A DNA stretch of 64,000 nucleotides from JANOMH01 sp031422295. GTDB lineage: Bacteria; Pseudomonadota; Alphaproteobacteria; Rhodobacterales; Rhodobacteraceae. Below the pieces are notes generated by a model. That model saw only the letters and a list, made by a program, of their open reading frames with translations. It was not told the origin of the DNA and did no database searches. Below, piece after piece: positions 34,830 to 43,501 of the stretch; the stretch's first letter is position 1, and the number at the start of each line of letters is the position of its first letter. The position numbers were made by a program, and so were the translations under genes. Location of the stretch: contig JANOQM010000084.1 in NCBI GenBank assembly GCA_031422295.1, forward strand, positions 1-64,000, given 5' to 3'.

Positions 34830-34932
34830 GGTGCGAAATACCCTATGACTACCGGACCGACAGGGTCCGCATTGCTGACTGACTCTTGCAGAGAGGCGTT
34901 AAGTTTCTCTGTTCATGTCCCGGAAAATTGAC

Positions 34933-35529
34933 CTATTCCGTCGGTACATTTGCGTTGCGACCAGCCAGGATAGCCGAGATCGCATAGGCCGTCTCGGGCG
35001 CGAGATTGGTCATAATGGCGGCCGCGATTTCGGGGCGCATACGGCCGATGAACCCGGCGGAAAAGTCCGAATCCATCGTCTCAAATAAGGCGGCGGCATC
35101 TTGCGGCTTCATATTTTCATAGACCGATGTCAGCTGCCCTAGATCATCTTCTGCGGCAGTGTCCGCGACAGTTATGGTGTCCGACAACGCGGCCTCTGCG
35201 GCCTGCAATTGCGCAAGTTTTTCTTCGATTTCGGCCTCGGCGACGCGCAGTGCCTGAAGCCGGTCTTCGACCTGGATTTCGCGTTCAGATACCCGCATCT
35301 CCCGCGTCTGGAACGCTTCCAGCAGGGCCGCGTTTCCGGTTTCGGGATCGCAGGTTGCAGCTTCAGTTTCTTCCGACTGCGCCACAACCGCATCCTGTTC
35401 AGTGGCAAAAGCCAGTCCCGCTTCGCCCCCAAGCCGGATCATGCCAGAGGCGATCAGCATGCCTGCGATAATTGTCAGGGCCCCGCGGCCGGGTTTTCGT
35501 GCTGAACGTCTTGGTTTGGACCTGTTCAT
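34933..35529 (-). CDS. MotE-like flagellar protein with coiled coil and MgtE-N-like domain
   Basis: A 198-residue protein: one N-terminal membrane helix (ALTIIAGMLIASGMIRL), a heptad-rich coiled coil (about 70-125), and a C-terminal helical segment (ENMKPQDAAALFETMDSDFSAGFIGRM, then PEIAAAIMTNLAPETAYAIS) of the MgtE-N type seen in MotE, a chaperone that targets MotC and stator parts in Sinorhizobium. This supports a stator-related role together with the neighbouring motA operon. Its start overlaps the next upstream gene by 4 bases. Confidence 0.8.
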   Translation of the reverse strand: MNRSKPRRSARKPGRGALTIIAGMLIASGMIRLGGEAGLAFATEQDAVVAQSEETEAATCDPETGNAALLEAFQTREMRVSEREIQVEDRLQALRVAEAEIEEKLAQLQAAEAALSDTITVADTAAEDDLGQLTSVYENMKPQDAAALFETMDSDFSAGFIGRMRPEIAAAIMTNLAPETAYAISAILAGRNANVPTE

Positions 35530-35885
35530 GCGGCGGACCGGGCAGAATCGGGGTGGCGAAAGAAATATGGGCTGACCGGAACCGTATTTATCTGGTCTGG
35601 ATCGGGCAGGTCATGCAGGGCGGCCATCAATAATTCCAACCGCTTGGCCGCTGCTTCGGCCCGGTCGCTGACGCCGGCCAGTGTGGCCACCGATGCACTG
35701 GCCGACCCATGGGCGCGGGCTAAGGTGCGGGTCAGGTCATCGACCTGGGCGGACAGCACAGCGACCGCGCCGCCGACGCCTTTTTCCAGATCGTTAAACC
35801 GGCGCAGCCGTCGCGACAGCACAAAGCAATACAGCCCGGCCCCAACGGCCCCGGCCATCAGCAACATGTCGGCAATCATTGTCAT
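35526..35885 (-). CDS. small membrane-anchored protein of flagellar cluster (DUF6468-like)
   Basis: A 119-residue protein with one N-terminal helix (about 5-24) followed by a predicted coiled coil (about 28-95) in which Ala, Arg and Leu recur in heptads. It resembles the DUF6468 proteins found between fliL and motE-like genes in alphaproteobacteria, though I cannot verify the match here. It overlaps the MotE-like gene by 4 bases and follows fliL after 14 bases. Confidence 0.65.
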   Translation of the reverse strand: MTMIADMLLMAGAVGAGLYCFVLSRRLRRFNDLEKGVGGAVAVLSAQVDDLTRTLARAHGSASASVATLAGVSDRAEAAAKRLELLMAALHDLPDPDQINTVPVSPYFFRHPDSARSAA

Positions 35886-35899
35886 GATCAGGTTCTCCT

Positions 35900-36397
35900 T
35901 TAATCCAAGACAAATTCCATGATGAGCAGGTCACGGACCCGCCCTTCGCCGGTAACAACCTGGACGCGGCGCAACATTTGTGCGCGCAGCCGCAGCAGGA
36001 TCGTCGGATCCTCAAGGTCAGTCAGTTCGACGGCGCGCAGGTATCCGTTCAGGACATCTACGATTCGCGGCTTGATCGACTCAACTTCAGCCAAATGGTC
36101 AGGGGCCACTTCAAGCTGCGCTTCAAATCGCAGATACCGGCGGCCGGTTTGATTCGGCAAATTGATGATCAGCGGATCCAGTGCCACAAAAGCCACCGGC
36201 GCGAGGGCGGGGAGCATATCAGTCGGGGCCATTTCGGAATGCTCCTCCACAGTCGCCGAACCGCCGATAAGCCCCATTTTCACAGCATAAAACCCCCCGG
36301 CCCCCCCGGCAATGGCCAGAACCAACCCGCCGATCATCGGCATCTTTGACTTCTTTTTCGGCGGGGCTGTGGCGGCAGGGTCTGCGATGGCGGTCAT
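35900..36397 (-). CDS. fliL: flagellar basal body-associated protein FliL
   Basis: A 165-residue protein with a short basic cytoplasmic start, one membrane helix (about 22-42) and a periplasmic FliL domain containing FVALDPLIINLPNQTGRRYLRFEAQLEV and the C-terminal RDLLIMEFVLD. FliL surrounds the stator near the MS ring. It is the first gene of the leftward block fliL to fliJ?, divergent from fliF across 119 bases holding a CtrA-like box. Confidence 0.93.
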   Translation of the reverse strand: MTAIADPAATAPPKKKSKMPMIGGLVLAIAGGAGGFYAVKMGLIGGSATVEEHSEMAPTDMLPALAPVAFVALDPLIINLPNQTGRRYLRFEAQLEVAPDHLAEVESIKPRIVDVLNGYLRAVELTDLEDPTILLRLRAQMLRRVQVVTGEGRVRDLLIMEFVLD

Positions 36398-36424
36398 GGC
36401 GGGATCCTTTGGTGAAGTTGCCTA

Positions 36425-36456
36425 TCGATAGACCAGCAGGACTAACCAATTCTTAA
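36425..36456 (-). promoter_or_regulatory. candidate fliL promoter with CtrA-like box
   Basis: Read on the minus strand, TTAA-GAATTGG-TTAG (36456-36442) is followed after 11 bases by TATCGA (36430-36425), a reasonable -10 element, with fliL starting 28 bases further on. The same box serves the divergent fliF promoter, so one CtrA-type dimer could activate both flagellar blocks. Confidence 0.35.
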
Positions 36457-36477
36457 GCCTGATCATCCCATTATAAG
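36442..36477 (+). promoter_or_regulatory. candidate fliF promoter: CtrA-like box and -10 TATAAG
   Basis: CTAA (36442-36445), seven bases, TTAA (36453-36456), then 15 bases and TATAAG (36472-36477). With a start site expected near 36484 the box is centred at about -35, the usual position for CtrA activation. The predicted transcript would begin at the first arm of the leader hairpins described next. Confidence 0.5.
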
Positions 36478-36482
36478 GCAAC

Positions 36483-36511
36483 CGGGCAGAACGCCCGCCA
36501 TTGCGGGAGGA
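36483..36511 (+). promoter_or_regulatory. fliF leader: two mutually exclusive hairpins over the ribosome binding site
   Basis: Arm 1 CGGGC (36483-36487) can pair with GCCCG (36493-36497). The overlapping CCCGC (36494-36498) can instead pair with GCGGG (36503-36507), which is the 5' half of the ribosome binding site GGGAGGA (36505-36511). The first pairing leaves the site open; the second covers part of it. The gene starts with TTG at 36517. The arrangement could tune FliF translation; it is inferred from sequence only. Confidence 0.45.
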
Positions 36512-36516
36512 ATATC

Positions 36517-38115
36517 TTGGACAGCCTTTTGTCCGTCTGGTCGAAACTGGACGCCCGTCGCAGACTGACTGTTGTACTGGCCACCGTCGCCGTTTTTGCG
36601 GCCGTTATGGCCCTGTCGCGCGGCGTCGGTTCGCCGGATCTTGCGTTATTATATGCCGGGCTGGAACCCACTGCATCGGGCGAGGTAATCACCGTGTTGG
36701 AACAGCGCGGCGTGACCTACGAAGTGCGGGGCGATGCGGTTTATGTGACCAGCGCGGACCGGGACGCTTTGCGCATGTCGCTGGCCTCGGAAGGGCTGCC
36801 TGCAAGCAATTCCCAAGGGTATGAATTGCTGGACAGCTTGTCAGGATTCGGCACCACGGCGCAAATGTTTGATGCAGCCTATTGGCGGGCCAAAGAAGGT
36901 GAATTGGCGCGCACGATTCTGTCCAGCCCTTACATCCGCTCGGCGCGGGTGCATATCTCGTCGCCATCAAACCGGCCGTTTCAGCGCGACCAAGCCGCCA
37001 CTGCCGCAGTCACGGTCACAACAGCAGATGGCGCACTTTCTGCCAATCATGCCAAAGCCTTACGCTATCTTGTCGCATCCGCCGTATCCGGACTTTCGCC
37101 CGATAATGTTGCGGTGATTGACGGCGAGGGCGGGCTGATTTCCAATGCCGATGATCCGGATGCCATGGCGAATGGCGAATCCCGGGCGGCAGAACTGCGG
37201 GCACGGGCCGAACGTCTGCTCGAGGCACGGGTTGGTTTTGGCAATGTCGTGGTCGAACTGTCGCTGGATACGGTCAACGAAACTGAATCCATCACCGAAC
37301 GCCGCTTTGACCCCGAGGGGCGGGTCGCTGTTTCGACCGATGTGCAAGAGATTTCTGACACCTCAACCAATAGTCAGGGCGGGGACGTGACCGTCGCGTC
37401 AAACCTGCCGGACGGGGATACCGCCGGATCGAACGGCGCATCGAATGCCGAAAATACCGAAACCCGGTCGCTCACCAACTTTGAAATCTCGCAAACCCAG
37501 CGCGAGGTTTTGCGCGGGCCGGGGGCGGTTAAACGATTGACCGTAGCCGTGCTGGTCAATGACGTGACTGCGATTGACGCCGCAGGGGTTTCGACAACCA
37601 CACCGCGCAGCGAAGAGGAGCTGGGCGCGATGCGCGATCTGGTTGCCTCTGCCGTTGGTTTTGACGAAACGCGCGGTGATGTCATTACGATCAGGTCGAT
37701 GGCCTTTGAACCCATTGCCGCTTTGGGCACCGAAGCTATTGCTGAAACCGGATTGCCGATCAACATCAATGTGATGTCACTTATTCAGATTAGTGTAATG
37801 GCGGTGGTCGCGCTTGTCCTTGGCCTGTTTGTGGTCCGACCGATCCTGACATCGGGCAGCGTAGGCGCAGTTGCGGCCCTGCCGCCGCCCTATGCCTTTG
37901 ATTCGACAAACGGCACGTATCCTTCAGCGCAGATAGTGTCACCTGCCGAGGCCGGGGGTTATGCCGCCTTGCGGGGACCGGGGTCTGTAGCTGGTGGATT
38001 GGCTGGCGAAGACCCGGTCGCCCGGTTGCGTAAAATGATTGACGAACGGCAGGAAGAGACCTTCCAGATTCTGCAAAGCTGGATTGAAGATCCCGACGAA
38101 GTGGAGCGGGTCTGA
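36517..38115 (+). CDS. fliF: flagellar MS-ring protein FliF
   Basis: A 532-residue MS-ring protein with an N-terminal membrane helix (about 20-40), periplasmic ring-building domains (about 45-440, including YELLDSLSGFGTTAQMFDAAYWRAKEGELARTI-type sequence), a second helix (about 422-445) and a cytoplasmic tail. The tail ends in EETFQILQSWIEDPDEVERV, the FliG-binding helix, although no fliG is present in this window. It starts with TTG behind a strong GGGAGG site partly held in a hairpin. One base separates it from fliH. Confidence 0.95.
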   Translation: MDSLLSVWSKLDARRRLTVVLATVAVFAAVMALSRGVGSPDLALLYAGLEPTASGEVITVLEQRGVTYEVRGDAVYVTSADRDALRMSLASEGLPASNSQGYELLDSLSGFGTTAQMFDAAYWRAKEGELARTILSSPYIRSARVHISSPSNRPFQRDQAATAAVTVTTADGALSANHAKALRYLVASAVSGLSPDNVAVIDGEGGLISNADDPDAMANGESRAAELRARAERLLEARVGFGNVVVELSLDTVNETESITERRFDPEGRVAVSTDVQEISDTSTNSQGGDVTVASNLPDGDTAGSNGASNAENTETRSLTNFEISQTQREVLRGPGAVKRLTVAVLVNDVTAIDAAGVSTTTPRSEEELGAMRDLVASAVGFDETRGDVITIRSMAFEPIAALGTEAIAETGLPININVMSLIQISVMAVVALVLGLFVVRPILTSGSVGAVAALPPPYAFDSTNGTYPSAQIVSPAEAGGYAALRGPGSVAGGLAGEDPVARLRKMIDERQEETFQILQSWIEDPDEVERV

Positions 38116-38116
38116 T

Positions 38117-38695
38117 ATGGGCCGGTTGCCACTATTGGAATGTTTCGATTCGGACCAGCCGCAAATGATGTCGCAGGCGGACCCCGGACCGAGTGCAGAT
38201 TGGCTCGACGGGCATGCCTGCGGTCTGGAAGCTGGCCGGTCGCTTGCCGCGACAGCGCAAACCGCTGTTTCAGCGGAAATTTCCCAGACTTTGGCCGATA
38301 TGTCCTTTGGCTATACCGAGGCGCGATTACAGCTTTTGCAATCCCTTCGGCCGCTGTTTCGGGCCATCATCGGTCACGTCCTGCCCGGAATCGCTGAAAC
38401 CGCCCAGGCCACACATCTGATCGACCTGTTGAACGCCGCCGCAGCGCTGGACAGCGCAGTGCCGATCGAACTGACCGTTCATCCGTCACGGATCACGGGG
38501 TTGACAGCACTTTTACCCTATGCGGTCGGGTTGCCAATCATGCTGGTCGCTGACCCGGGAATTGGCCAGGATCAGGCGGTTTTGCGGTCGGGTCGGGTTG
38601 AAACCGCACTGGATGTCGGCGCGATGATCGACGGGGCGAGGGCGGCGCTTGGGGCCATATTTGAAACTGCCGACGAAAGGGTAAACTATGGATGA
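38117..38695 (+). CDS. fliH: FliH-like flagellar export regulator
   Basis: A 192-residue protein in the FliH position, between fliF and fliN. The N-terminus is divergent, followed by a helical stalk (AGRSLAATAQTAVSAEISQTLADMS) and a C-terminal domain with LLNAAAALDSAVPIELTVHPS and VLRSGRVETALD, resembling the FliH/V-ATPase-E fold. FliH holds the export ATPase FliI in an inactive complex. ATG 38117 follows the fliF stop after one base; the last 8 bases overlap fliN. Confidence 0.75.
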   Translation: MGRLPLLECFDSDQPQMMSQADPGPSADWLDGHACGLEAGRSLAATAQTAVSAEISQTLADMSFGYTEARLQLLQSLRPLFRAIIGHVLPGIAETAQATHLIDLLNAAAALDSAVPIELTVHPSRITGLTALLPYAVGLPIMLVADPGIGQDQAVLRSGRVETALDVGAMIDGARAALGAIFETADERVNYG

Positions 38696-38984
38696 CGCAC
38701 GATTTTCTGCAGGCACCGACGGGTTGGACGGGCATCCGTTCCATTCGGTCCCAATCGAAATTACCATTTCAGTTGGCCGGGCACGCCCATCGGTGCGCGA
38801 ATTGCTGAACCTCGGCGAAAATGCAGTCCTGGCGCTGGACCGGCGGATCGACGATCCAGTCGAGTTGTATATCGGCGATCGGTTGATCGCGCGGGGTGAA
38901 TTGCAGGAAATGGAAGGTGGCGAGGCGGGGCAGCTGGCAGTCAGATTGACCGAAGTCGTGACCCAAAAACCGGATCTGGGTTAA
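38688..38984 (+). CDS. fliN: flagellar motor switch protein FliN
   Basis: A 98-residue C-ring protein with a SpoA domain: PIEITISVGRARPSVRELLNLGENAVLALDR and ELYIGDRLIARGEL match the family, as does its small size. FliN forms the base of the C ring and binds FliH. FliM and FliG are not in the window. Its start overlaps fliH by 8 bases and fliP follows after three bases. Confidence 0.93.
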   Translation: MDDARFSAGTDGLDGHPFHSVPIEITISVGRARPSVRELLNLGENAVLALDRRIDDPVELYIGDRLIARGELQEMEGGEAGQLAVRLTEVVTQKPDLG

Positions 38985-38987
38985 TCA

Positions 38988-39716
38988 ATGGGGCGGATCG
39001 TCTGGATCGGACTAACCCTTGGGCTGTTAGTGGCGGAGCCAGTCGCCGCACAGGATTTCTCGATCTCACTGGGCGATGACGGGTCGCTGGCGACGCGGTC
39101 GATCCAGCTGATGTTGCTGATCACGGTGCTTAGTCTGGTACCCGGCATTCTGATCATGGTCACCTGTTTTCCGTATATCGTGACCGTGCTCGCGATTCTG
39201 CGTCAGGCCATCGGGTTGCAGCAATCGCCGCCCAATATGCTGATGGTCAGTCTTGCGCTTTTCCTGACCTATTTCGTGATGGAGCCGGTTTTCATGGTTG
39301 CCTGGACCACTGCAATTGAACCTGCGATGAACGCAGGCATGCCACTGGACGAGGCGTTTGTCAAAGCTATCGCGCCGTTCCGGGAGTTCATGACAGGCCG
39401 GATCGAGCCTGATACGTTTGAGGCGTTGGCAGCCTTGCGCCCCGAACTGGCAGCACAAACCCCGATCGCTGAGGCACCGTTGTCGGTTCTGGTGCCGTCA
39501 TTCCTGCTCAGCGAAATTTCGCGGGCCTTTCAAATCGGGTTTTTGATTTTTCTGCCATTCCTGATCATCGATCTTGTTGTGGCGGCGATCCTGATGTCGA
39601 TGGGGATGATGATGGTGCCCCCCGCGATAGTCTCACTGCCGTTCAAGCTGGCATTTTTTGTCGTGGCCGATGGCTGGAGCCTGATTGCGGCGAGTTTGGT
39701 GCGCAGTTATTTTTGA
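38988..39716 (+). CDS. fliP: flagellar export gate protein FliP
   Basis: A 242-residue gate protein with a cleavable signal peptide (VWIGLTLGLLVAEPVAAQ), then four membrane helices. The family blocks MLLITVLSLVPGILIMVTCFPYIVTVLAILR-like, RQAIGLQQSPPNMLMVSLALFLT and PFLIIDLVVAAILMSMGMMMVPP are intact. It forms the export pore with FliQ and FliR. It ends the rightward fliF block and faces flgI convergently. Confidence 0.96.
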   Translation: MGRIVWIGLTLGLLVAEPVAAQDFSISLGDDGSLATRSIQLMLLITVLSLVPGILIMVTCFPYIVTVLAILRQAIGLQQSPPNMLMVSLALFLTYFVMEPVFMVAWTTAIEPAMNAGMPLDEAFVKAIAPFREFMTGRIEPDTFEALAALRPELAAQTPIAEAPLSVLVPSFLLSEISRAFQIGFLIFLPFLIIDLVVAAILMSMGMMMVPPAIVSLPFKLAFFVVADGWSLIAASLVRSYF

Positions 39717-39874
39717 TCCGCCAGAGCAATCTTGCAGCACAGCTAATGCAAGAACTATGGATGGCTGAAATGTGGCAACCTGAAAACCCAGAGCCTTGAC
39801 ATCTGCAGTCATCGACGGGCCTGCTGTCGGGTCTTCAGAGCCCTGCTACAGATAACGGGTCGCTGACGGTCATA

Positions 39875-41008
39875 TCAGCGGACGATAAACTCTGCATGCA
39901 GCGCGCCCGCCGCTTTGATGCTTTTGAGAATGTCGATCATGTCTTGCGGGGCGACACCCAATGCGTTCAGCCCGGCAATAACTTCGGACAGGGATGTGCC
40001 TTCGCGTAGTTCGGCCAATCCAATCCCCGGTTCCTGCTGAATACTGGCATTGGTGCGCGGCACGACCACGGTTTCGCCGTCTGAAAACGGATTGGGTTGC
40101 ACGACCAAGGGTTGTTCTTCGATCCGCAGCGTCAGATTGCCTTGACTGACCGCGACGCGACTGATCCGGACATCATCCCCCATGACAATAGTGCCAGAGC
40201 GTTGATCGACCACAACCCGCGCCCTGATTTCGGGTTCCACAAGAATATTCTCAACCCGACCCAAAGCATGTGCCGGCGACGGCATGCGGGTGGCTGCGAT
40301 GTCGAGCGCGACTGTGCCCGCATCCAACATGACTGCCACCTGTCGGCCAAAATCATTATTGATCGCGGCCTCGATCCGGCCTGCGGTGGTAAAATCGGGG
40401 GTGCGCAGCGCCAGACGCACATTGGTCAGGCCGCCGAAATCAAAATCAACCTCACGCTCGACCGTCGCACCGGACGGGATTACCCCGGCGGTCGGCACGC
40501 CTTGGGTCACTGTCGCGGCATCACCTTCGGCGGTCACCCCGCCCGCGATAATCGTGCCTTGGGCCACAGCATAAATCTCTCCATCCGCGGCGTTCAGCGG
40601 GGTCATCACCAGCGTGCCGCCCAACAGACTGGTCGCATCACCAATTGCAGAGACGGTAATATCAATTGGACTTCCAGCGCGGGAAAATGGTGGCAGCCTT
40701 GCTGTGACCAGAACAGCCGCAACATTGCGGGGCCGGAACTGTTCGCCAGTGACATTGACCCCCAATCGTTCAAGAATGTTCACCATGATCTCTTCGGTAA
40801 ACGGCGAATTGCGCAGGCCGTCGCCAGTGCCATTCAGACCCACAACCAACCCATAACCCACCAGATCATTGGACCTGACCCCGTCAAATTCGACCAGATC
40901 CTTAAGCCGGATCGGCGAGGCCAGCGTGGTCGATCCACACAGCATTGCGCCGACCAGCACCGAGCGCAGAAATGCGCGACCCAACCGGGCGGGGTTCAGA
41001 ACCTGCAC
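39875..41008 (-). CDS. flgI: flagellar P-ring protein FlgI
   Basis: A 377-residue periplasmic ring protein with a signal peptide (SVLVGAMLCGSTTLA) and the motifs RLKDLVEFDGVRSNDLVGYGLVVGLNGTGD and PRNVAAVLVTARLPPFSRAGSPIDITVSAIGDA. It starts with GTG at 41006-41008, directly after the flgL TGA (41009-41011), with no base between. It is the last gene of the leftward hook operon flgE-flgK-flgL-flgI. Confidence 0.95.
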   Translation of the reverse strand: MQVLNPARLGRAFLRSVLVGAMLCGSTTLASPIRLKDLVEFDGVRSNDLVGYGLVVGLNGTGDGLRNSPFTEEIMVNILERLGVNVTGEQFRPRNVAAVLVTARLPPFSRAGSPIDITVSAIGDATSLLGGTLVMTPLNAADGEIYAVAQGTIIAGGVTAEGDAATVTQGVPTAGVIPSGATVEREVDFDFGGLTNVRLALRTPDFTTAGRIEAAINNDFGRQVAVMLDAGTVALDIAATRMPSPAHALGRVENILVEPEIRARVVVDQRSGTIVMGDDVRISRVAVSQGNLTLRIEEQPLVVQPNPFSDGETVVVPRTNASIQQEPGIGLAELREGTSLSEVIAGLNALGVAPQDMIDILKSIKAAGALHAEFIVR

Positions 41009-42016
41009 TCAAAGATACTCCACCAATGAAATCCGGGACAGGCGCGCGGTCAGTGTATAGTGCATTTCAAGCTGCTGTTGGACCTGTTGCAAAGCGGTGG
41101 CCGTATCGTAAGGGTCAGCAGAAACCAGATCATTGCGCATGATCCCATAGGCAGTTTTCTGGGCGGATTGGCGGACTGTCGATTCCTCGACCGTTGCCTC
41201 TGCCAGCCCGAGCCGGGCTTGGACGTTCACCAAAGGCTGCGCGCCGGTGAGCAACTGCTGACCGGCATCCCGGATAAGTTGCCCTTTGTCGTGGTCTGAC
41301 AGGGCCAACCCCGGATCGCCCGCAATTGCCGCCATAGCCGCGGCTTTCAGCAGATTGCGCAGGGCGGGATCATCCGCGCGCCCCTCAATCGAAATATTGG
41401 TGTCGGGGTCAATCCGGCGTGACGGGGCAGCATTTGTATCGCCCAGATAGCCCATTGTGGCAAATCCGCCGGTCGGGCTGTCAAACCAGGTATTGATTGC
41501 GGTTTGTACATCGGCCGCGGTCAAAGACCCTGCTACCGCGACCCTGATCGCTGCAATCATCGCGTCCGGTTCGGCCAAAGGCGAGGTATCGGTCGCCGTG
41601 CCGGCAAACAGGCTTCGGTCACTGAACCGGGTGTTGAACGCGCGGGTCATGCTGTCAAACGCCACAAGGCTTGCCCCAACTGCGGTGTCGATCTGTGCCG
41701 CCGAGGCTGAACTGTGGAGTGATACCAGCTGGGTCGATAGTGCCGACCGCGTGCTATCGATCCCTTGCAAGGTGGTTTGCATCGTGGCCAACAGCTGTGC
41801 GGTTTCTTGTGCCGTGCTGCCATATCCGGCAATCAGACCCAACCGGTGGTCGATATCCGACAGCCTGCTGGAATCTCCACCCAGATGGGCGGTCAGGTCG
41901 CCGACCACGCCGGTGCTCATTTCATTGGTCAGGACCCCAAGTCGGGTTTTGATCTGGGTGGTTTGTCGCATCGTGGCAAATTGCAGCGACATATCGCCAA
42001 TGGATGTCATGGGCAT
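41009..42016 (-). CDS. flgL: flagellar hook-filament junction protein FlgL
   Basis: A 335-residue junction protein, helical at both ends like flagellin. The N-terminus (SLQFATMRQTTQIKTRLGVLTNEMSTGVVGDLTAHLGG) and the C-terminal helix SADPYDTATALQQVQQQLEMHYTLTARLSRISLVEYL are typical. It links FlgK to the filament. ATG 42014-42016 lies three bases after the flgK stop; a second ATG two codons later is also possible. Confidence 0.9.
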   Translation of the reverse strand: MPMTSIGDMSLQFATMRQTTQIKTRLGVLTNEMSTGVVGDLTAHLGGDSSRLSDIDHRLGLIAGYGSTAQETAQLLATMQTTLQGIDSTRSALSTQLVSLHSSASAAQIDTAVGASLVAFDSMTRAFNTRFSDRSLFAGTATDTSPLAEPDAMIAAIRVAVAGSLTAADVQTAINTWFDSPTGGFATMGYLGDTNAAPSRRIDPDTNISIEGRADDPALRNLLKAAAMAAIAGDPGLALSDHDKGQLIRDAGQQLLTGAQPLVNVQARLGLAEATVEESTVRQSAQKTAYGIMRNDLVSADPYDTATALQQVQQQLEMHYTLTARLSRISLVEYL

Positions 42017-42019
42017 GGC

Positions 42020-43468
42020 TTAAATCTCCATCAGAGTTTGAATCATCGACTGGACGGTTTGCATGACCCGCGCATTCGCCGCATAGGCCTGCTCGATCCG
42101 CAGCAGCATTTGCAACTCGTGATCGCTGTCCACGCCATTGGCCAGTTCGGACTGGCGCAGGGTGTCCCAGCGCGCGGTCTGAAAGCTAAGTTCTTCTTCG
42201 ACGCCCAGTCGTTGACCGCCAATGGTGGATACCAGACTGGCCGCATGGCCAGAGGCTGACCGCGCAATGCCCCCCGACGACAGACTGCGTGTGCCCGACA
42301 ATGCATCCGACCAGCGGTCAATCTGGGTGCCGTCGCCGACAACGCCGGGTGTGGTGGCATTGACACCGGCCCTGATGCGCCAACTGGCCCCGCCTTGGGC
42401 CGGATCGACGGTTGCATTGACGCTGATCCGGCCCGCCAGCCCGACCTGATCCAGCGGATCAAAGGCAAGCCCTGCATCGGTCAACAGCGCTGCGTCACCG
42501 ACCGCCAGCGTCGGGTCAGCAATCGGGGTCGCAAAGCGGTCAATCAGGTCGCGTGCCACCGCATCCAGCCCGGCCTGCGCGCCGACCAACGTATCATCGC
42601 GCAACGTGAACGCAGCACCCAGCGATCCGCCGCCCAGCCGCCCGGCACCCGCCGCCCCTGCAATCGGCGCGCCGTCTAGTGTCAGCCCCTGCAAACCGCC
42701 CGATGCCATGGTCATGTCGGGCGTCACATAATTGGCCCCGACAAAGCCAAACTGCAGGGCCGGCCCATCGACCAACAGCTGACCCGAAACTGTCATCACC
42801 GCCACGCTGCCATTGGCCCGGTCCAGCTCTCGCACCGGGACAATTGCCGAGATCCGGTCAATCACGATTTGGCGCTGGTCCATCAGGGCCGATGGATCAC
42901 CTCCGGTATTGCGGGCAATCGTGATATCCGCGTTCAGGATTTCGACCTGTTTGAGGGATTTGTTCAGCGTATCAACCTGCGCGCCGATATTGTTTTCAGC
43001 CTCTTGCCGCAGGGCGCGGATCCCGTCGGAACTTTCTTGCAAAGCATTTGTCACACCATTCAATCGGCTGACCACACCGGCCAGACGTGGCTCCGACGAC
43101 GGATCGCCCGCGGCTGACGCCAAAGCCTGTTCCAGTCCGGTCAGCCGCGCGGCCAGCCCATGGGGGTCACCCGCCGCACCGACCGTGGTTTCTAGGCGGC
43201 CCAACGACGACAGCAGCGCCTGTTGTCCGGCCAGTCCTGAATCGGCCAGTCGCCGGTCCGCCAGTATCCCCCGGTCGACAAACCGGCTGATTCCGTCAAT
43301 CCGCACCCCGGCCCCGCGCCCGCCGATGGACTGTGACGACAGATCCAGACTGCGTCGCCCATAGCCATCGGTCAGGGCATTGGACAGGTTCGACGACACA
43401 ACCTCGGCCATCCGCGAGGCGGCGCTCAGGCCGCTGAGGGCGTTGGACAGGGATTGCGAGATGCTCAT
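42020..43468 (-). CDS. flgK: flagellar hook-filament junction protein FlgK
   Basis: A 482-residue protein: the N-terminal MSISQSLSNALSGLSAASRMAEVVSSNLSNALTDGYGRRS-type rod/hook signature, a long variable middle, and the C-terminal LRIEQAYAANARVMQTVQSMIQTLMEI helix. It caps the hook and joins it to FlgL. It lies between flgE (33-base gap) and flgL (three bases), on the minus strand. Length is on the short side, as is common in alphaproteobacteria. Confidence 0.94.
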   Translation of the reverse strand: MSISQSLSNALSGLSAASRMAEVVSSNLSNALTDGYGRRSLDLSSQSIGGRGAGVRIDGISRFVDRGILADRRLADSGLAGQQALLSSLGRLETTVGAAGDPHGLAARLTGLEQALASAAGDPSSEPRLAGVVSRLNGVTNALQESSDGIRALRQEAENNIGAQVDTLNKSLKQVEILNADITIARNTGGDPSALMDQRQIVIDRISAIVPVRELDRANGSVAVMTVSGQLLVDGPALQFGFVGANYVTPDMTMASGGLQGLTLDGAPIAGAAGAGRLGGGSLGAAFTLRDDTLVGAQAGLDAVARDLIDRFATPIADPTLAVGDAALLTDAGLAFDPLDQVGLAGRISVNATVDPAQGGASWRIRAGVNATTPGVVGDGTQIDRWSDALSGTRSLSSGGIARSASGHAASLVSTIGGQRLGVEEELSFQTARWDTLRQSELANGVDSDHELQMLLRIEQAYAANARVMQTVQSMIQTLMEI

Positions 43469-43501
43469 GGATCAGGCCCCTCCATGGGCCAGGGTGGTGT
43501 A

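Noticed and set aside
34880..34915. TTAA half-site upstream of motA as a fifth CtrA box
   Set aside because: The second half reads TGTT and does not fit TTAA-N7-TTAA.
39731..39752. CTTGCA/TGCAAG hairpin between fliP and flgI
   Set aside because: The stem is short, the loop is 10 bases and there is no T run, so a terminator call is not supported, although a convergent terminator would be expected in this gap.
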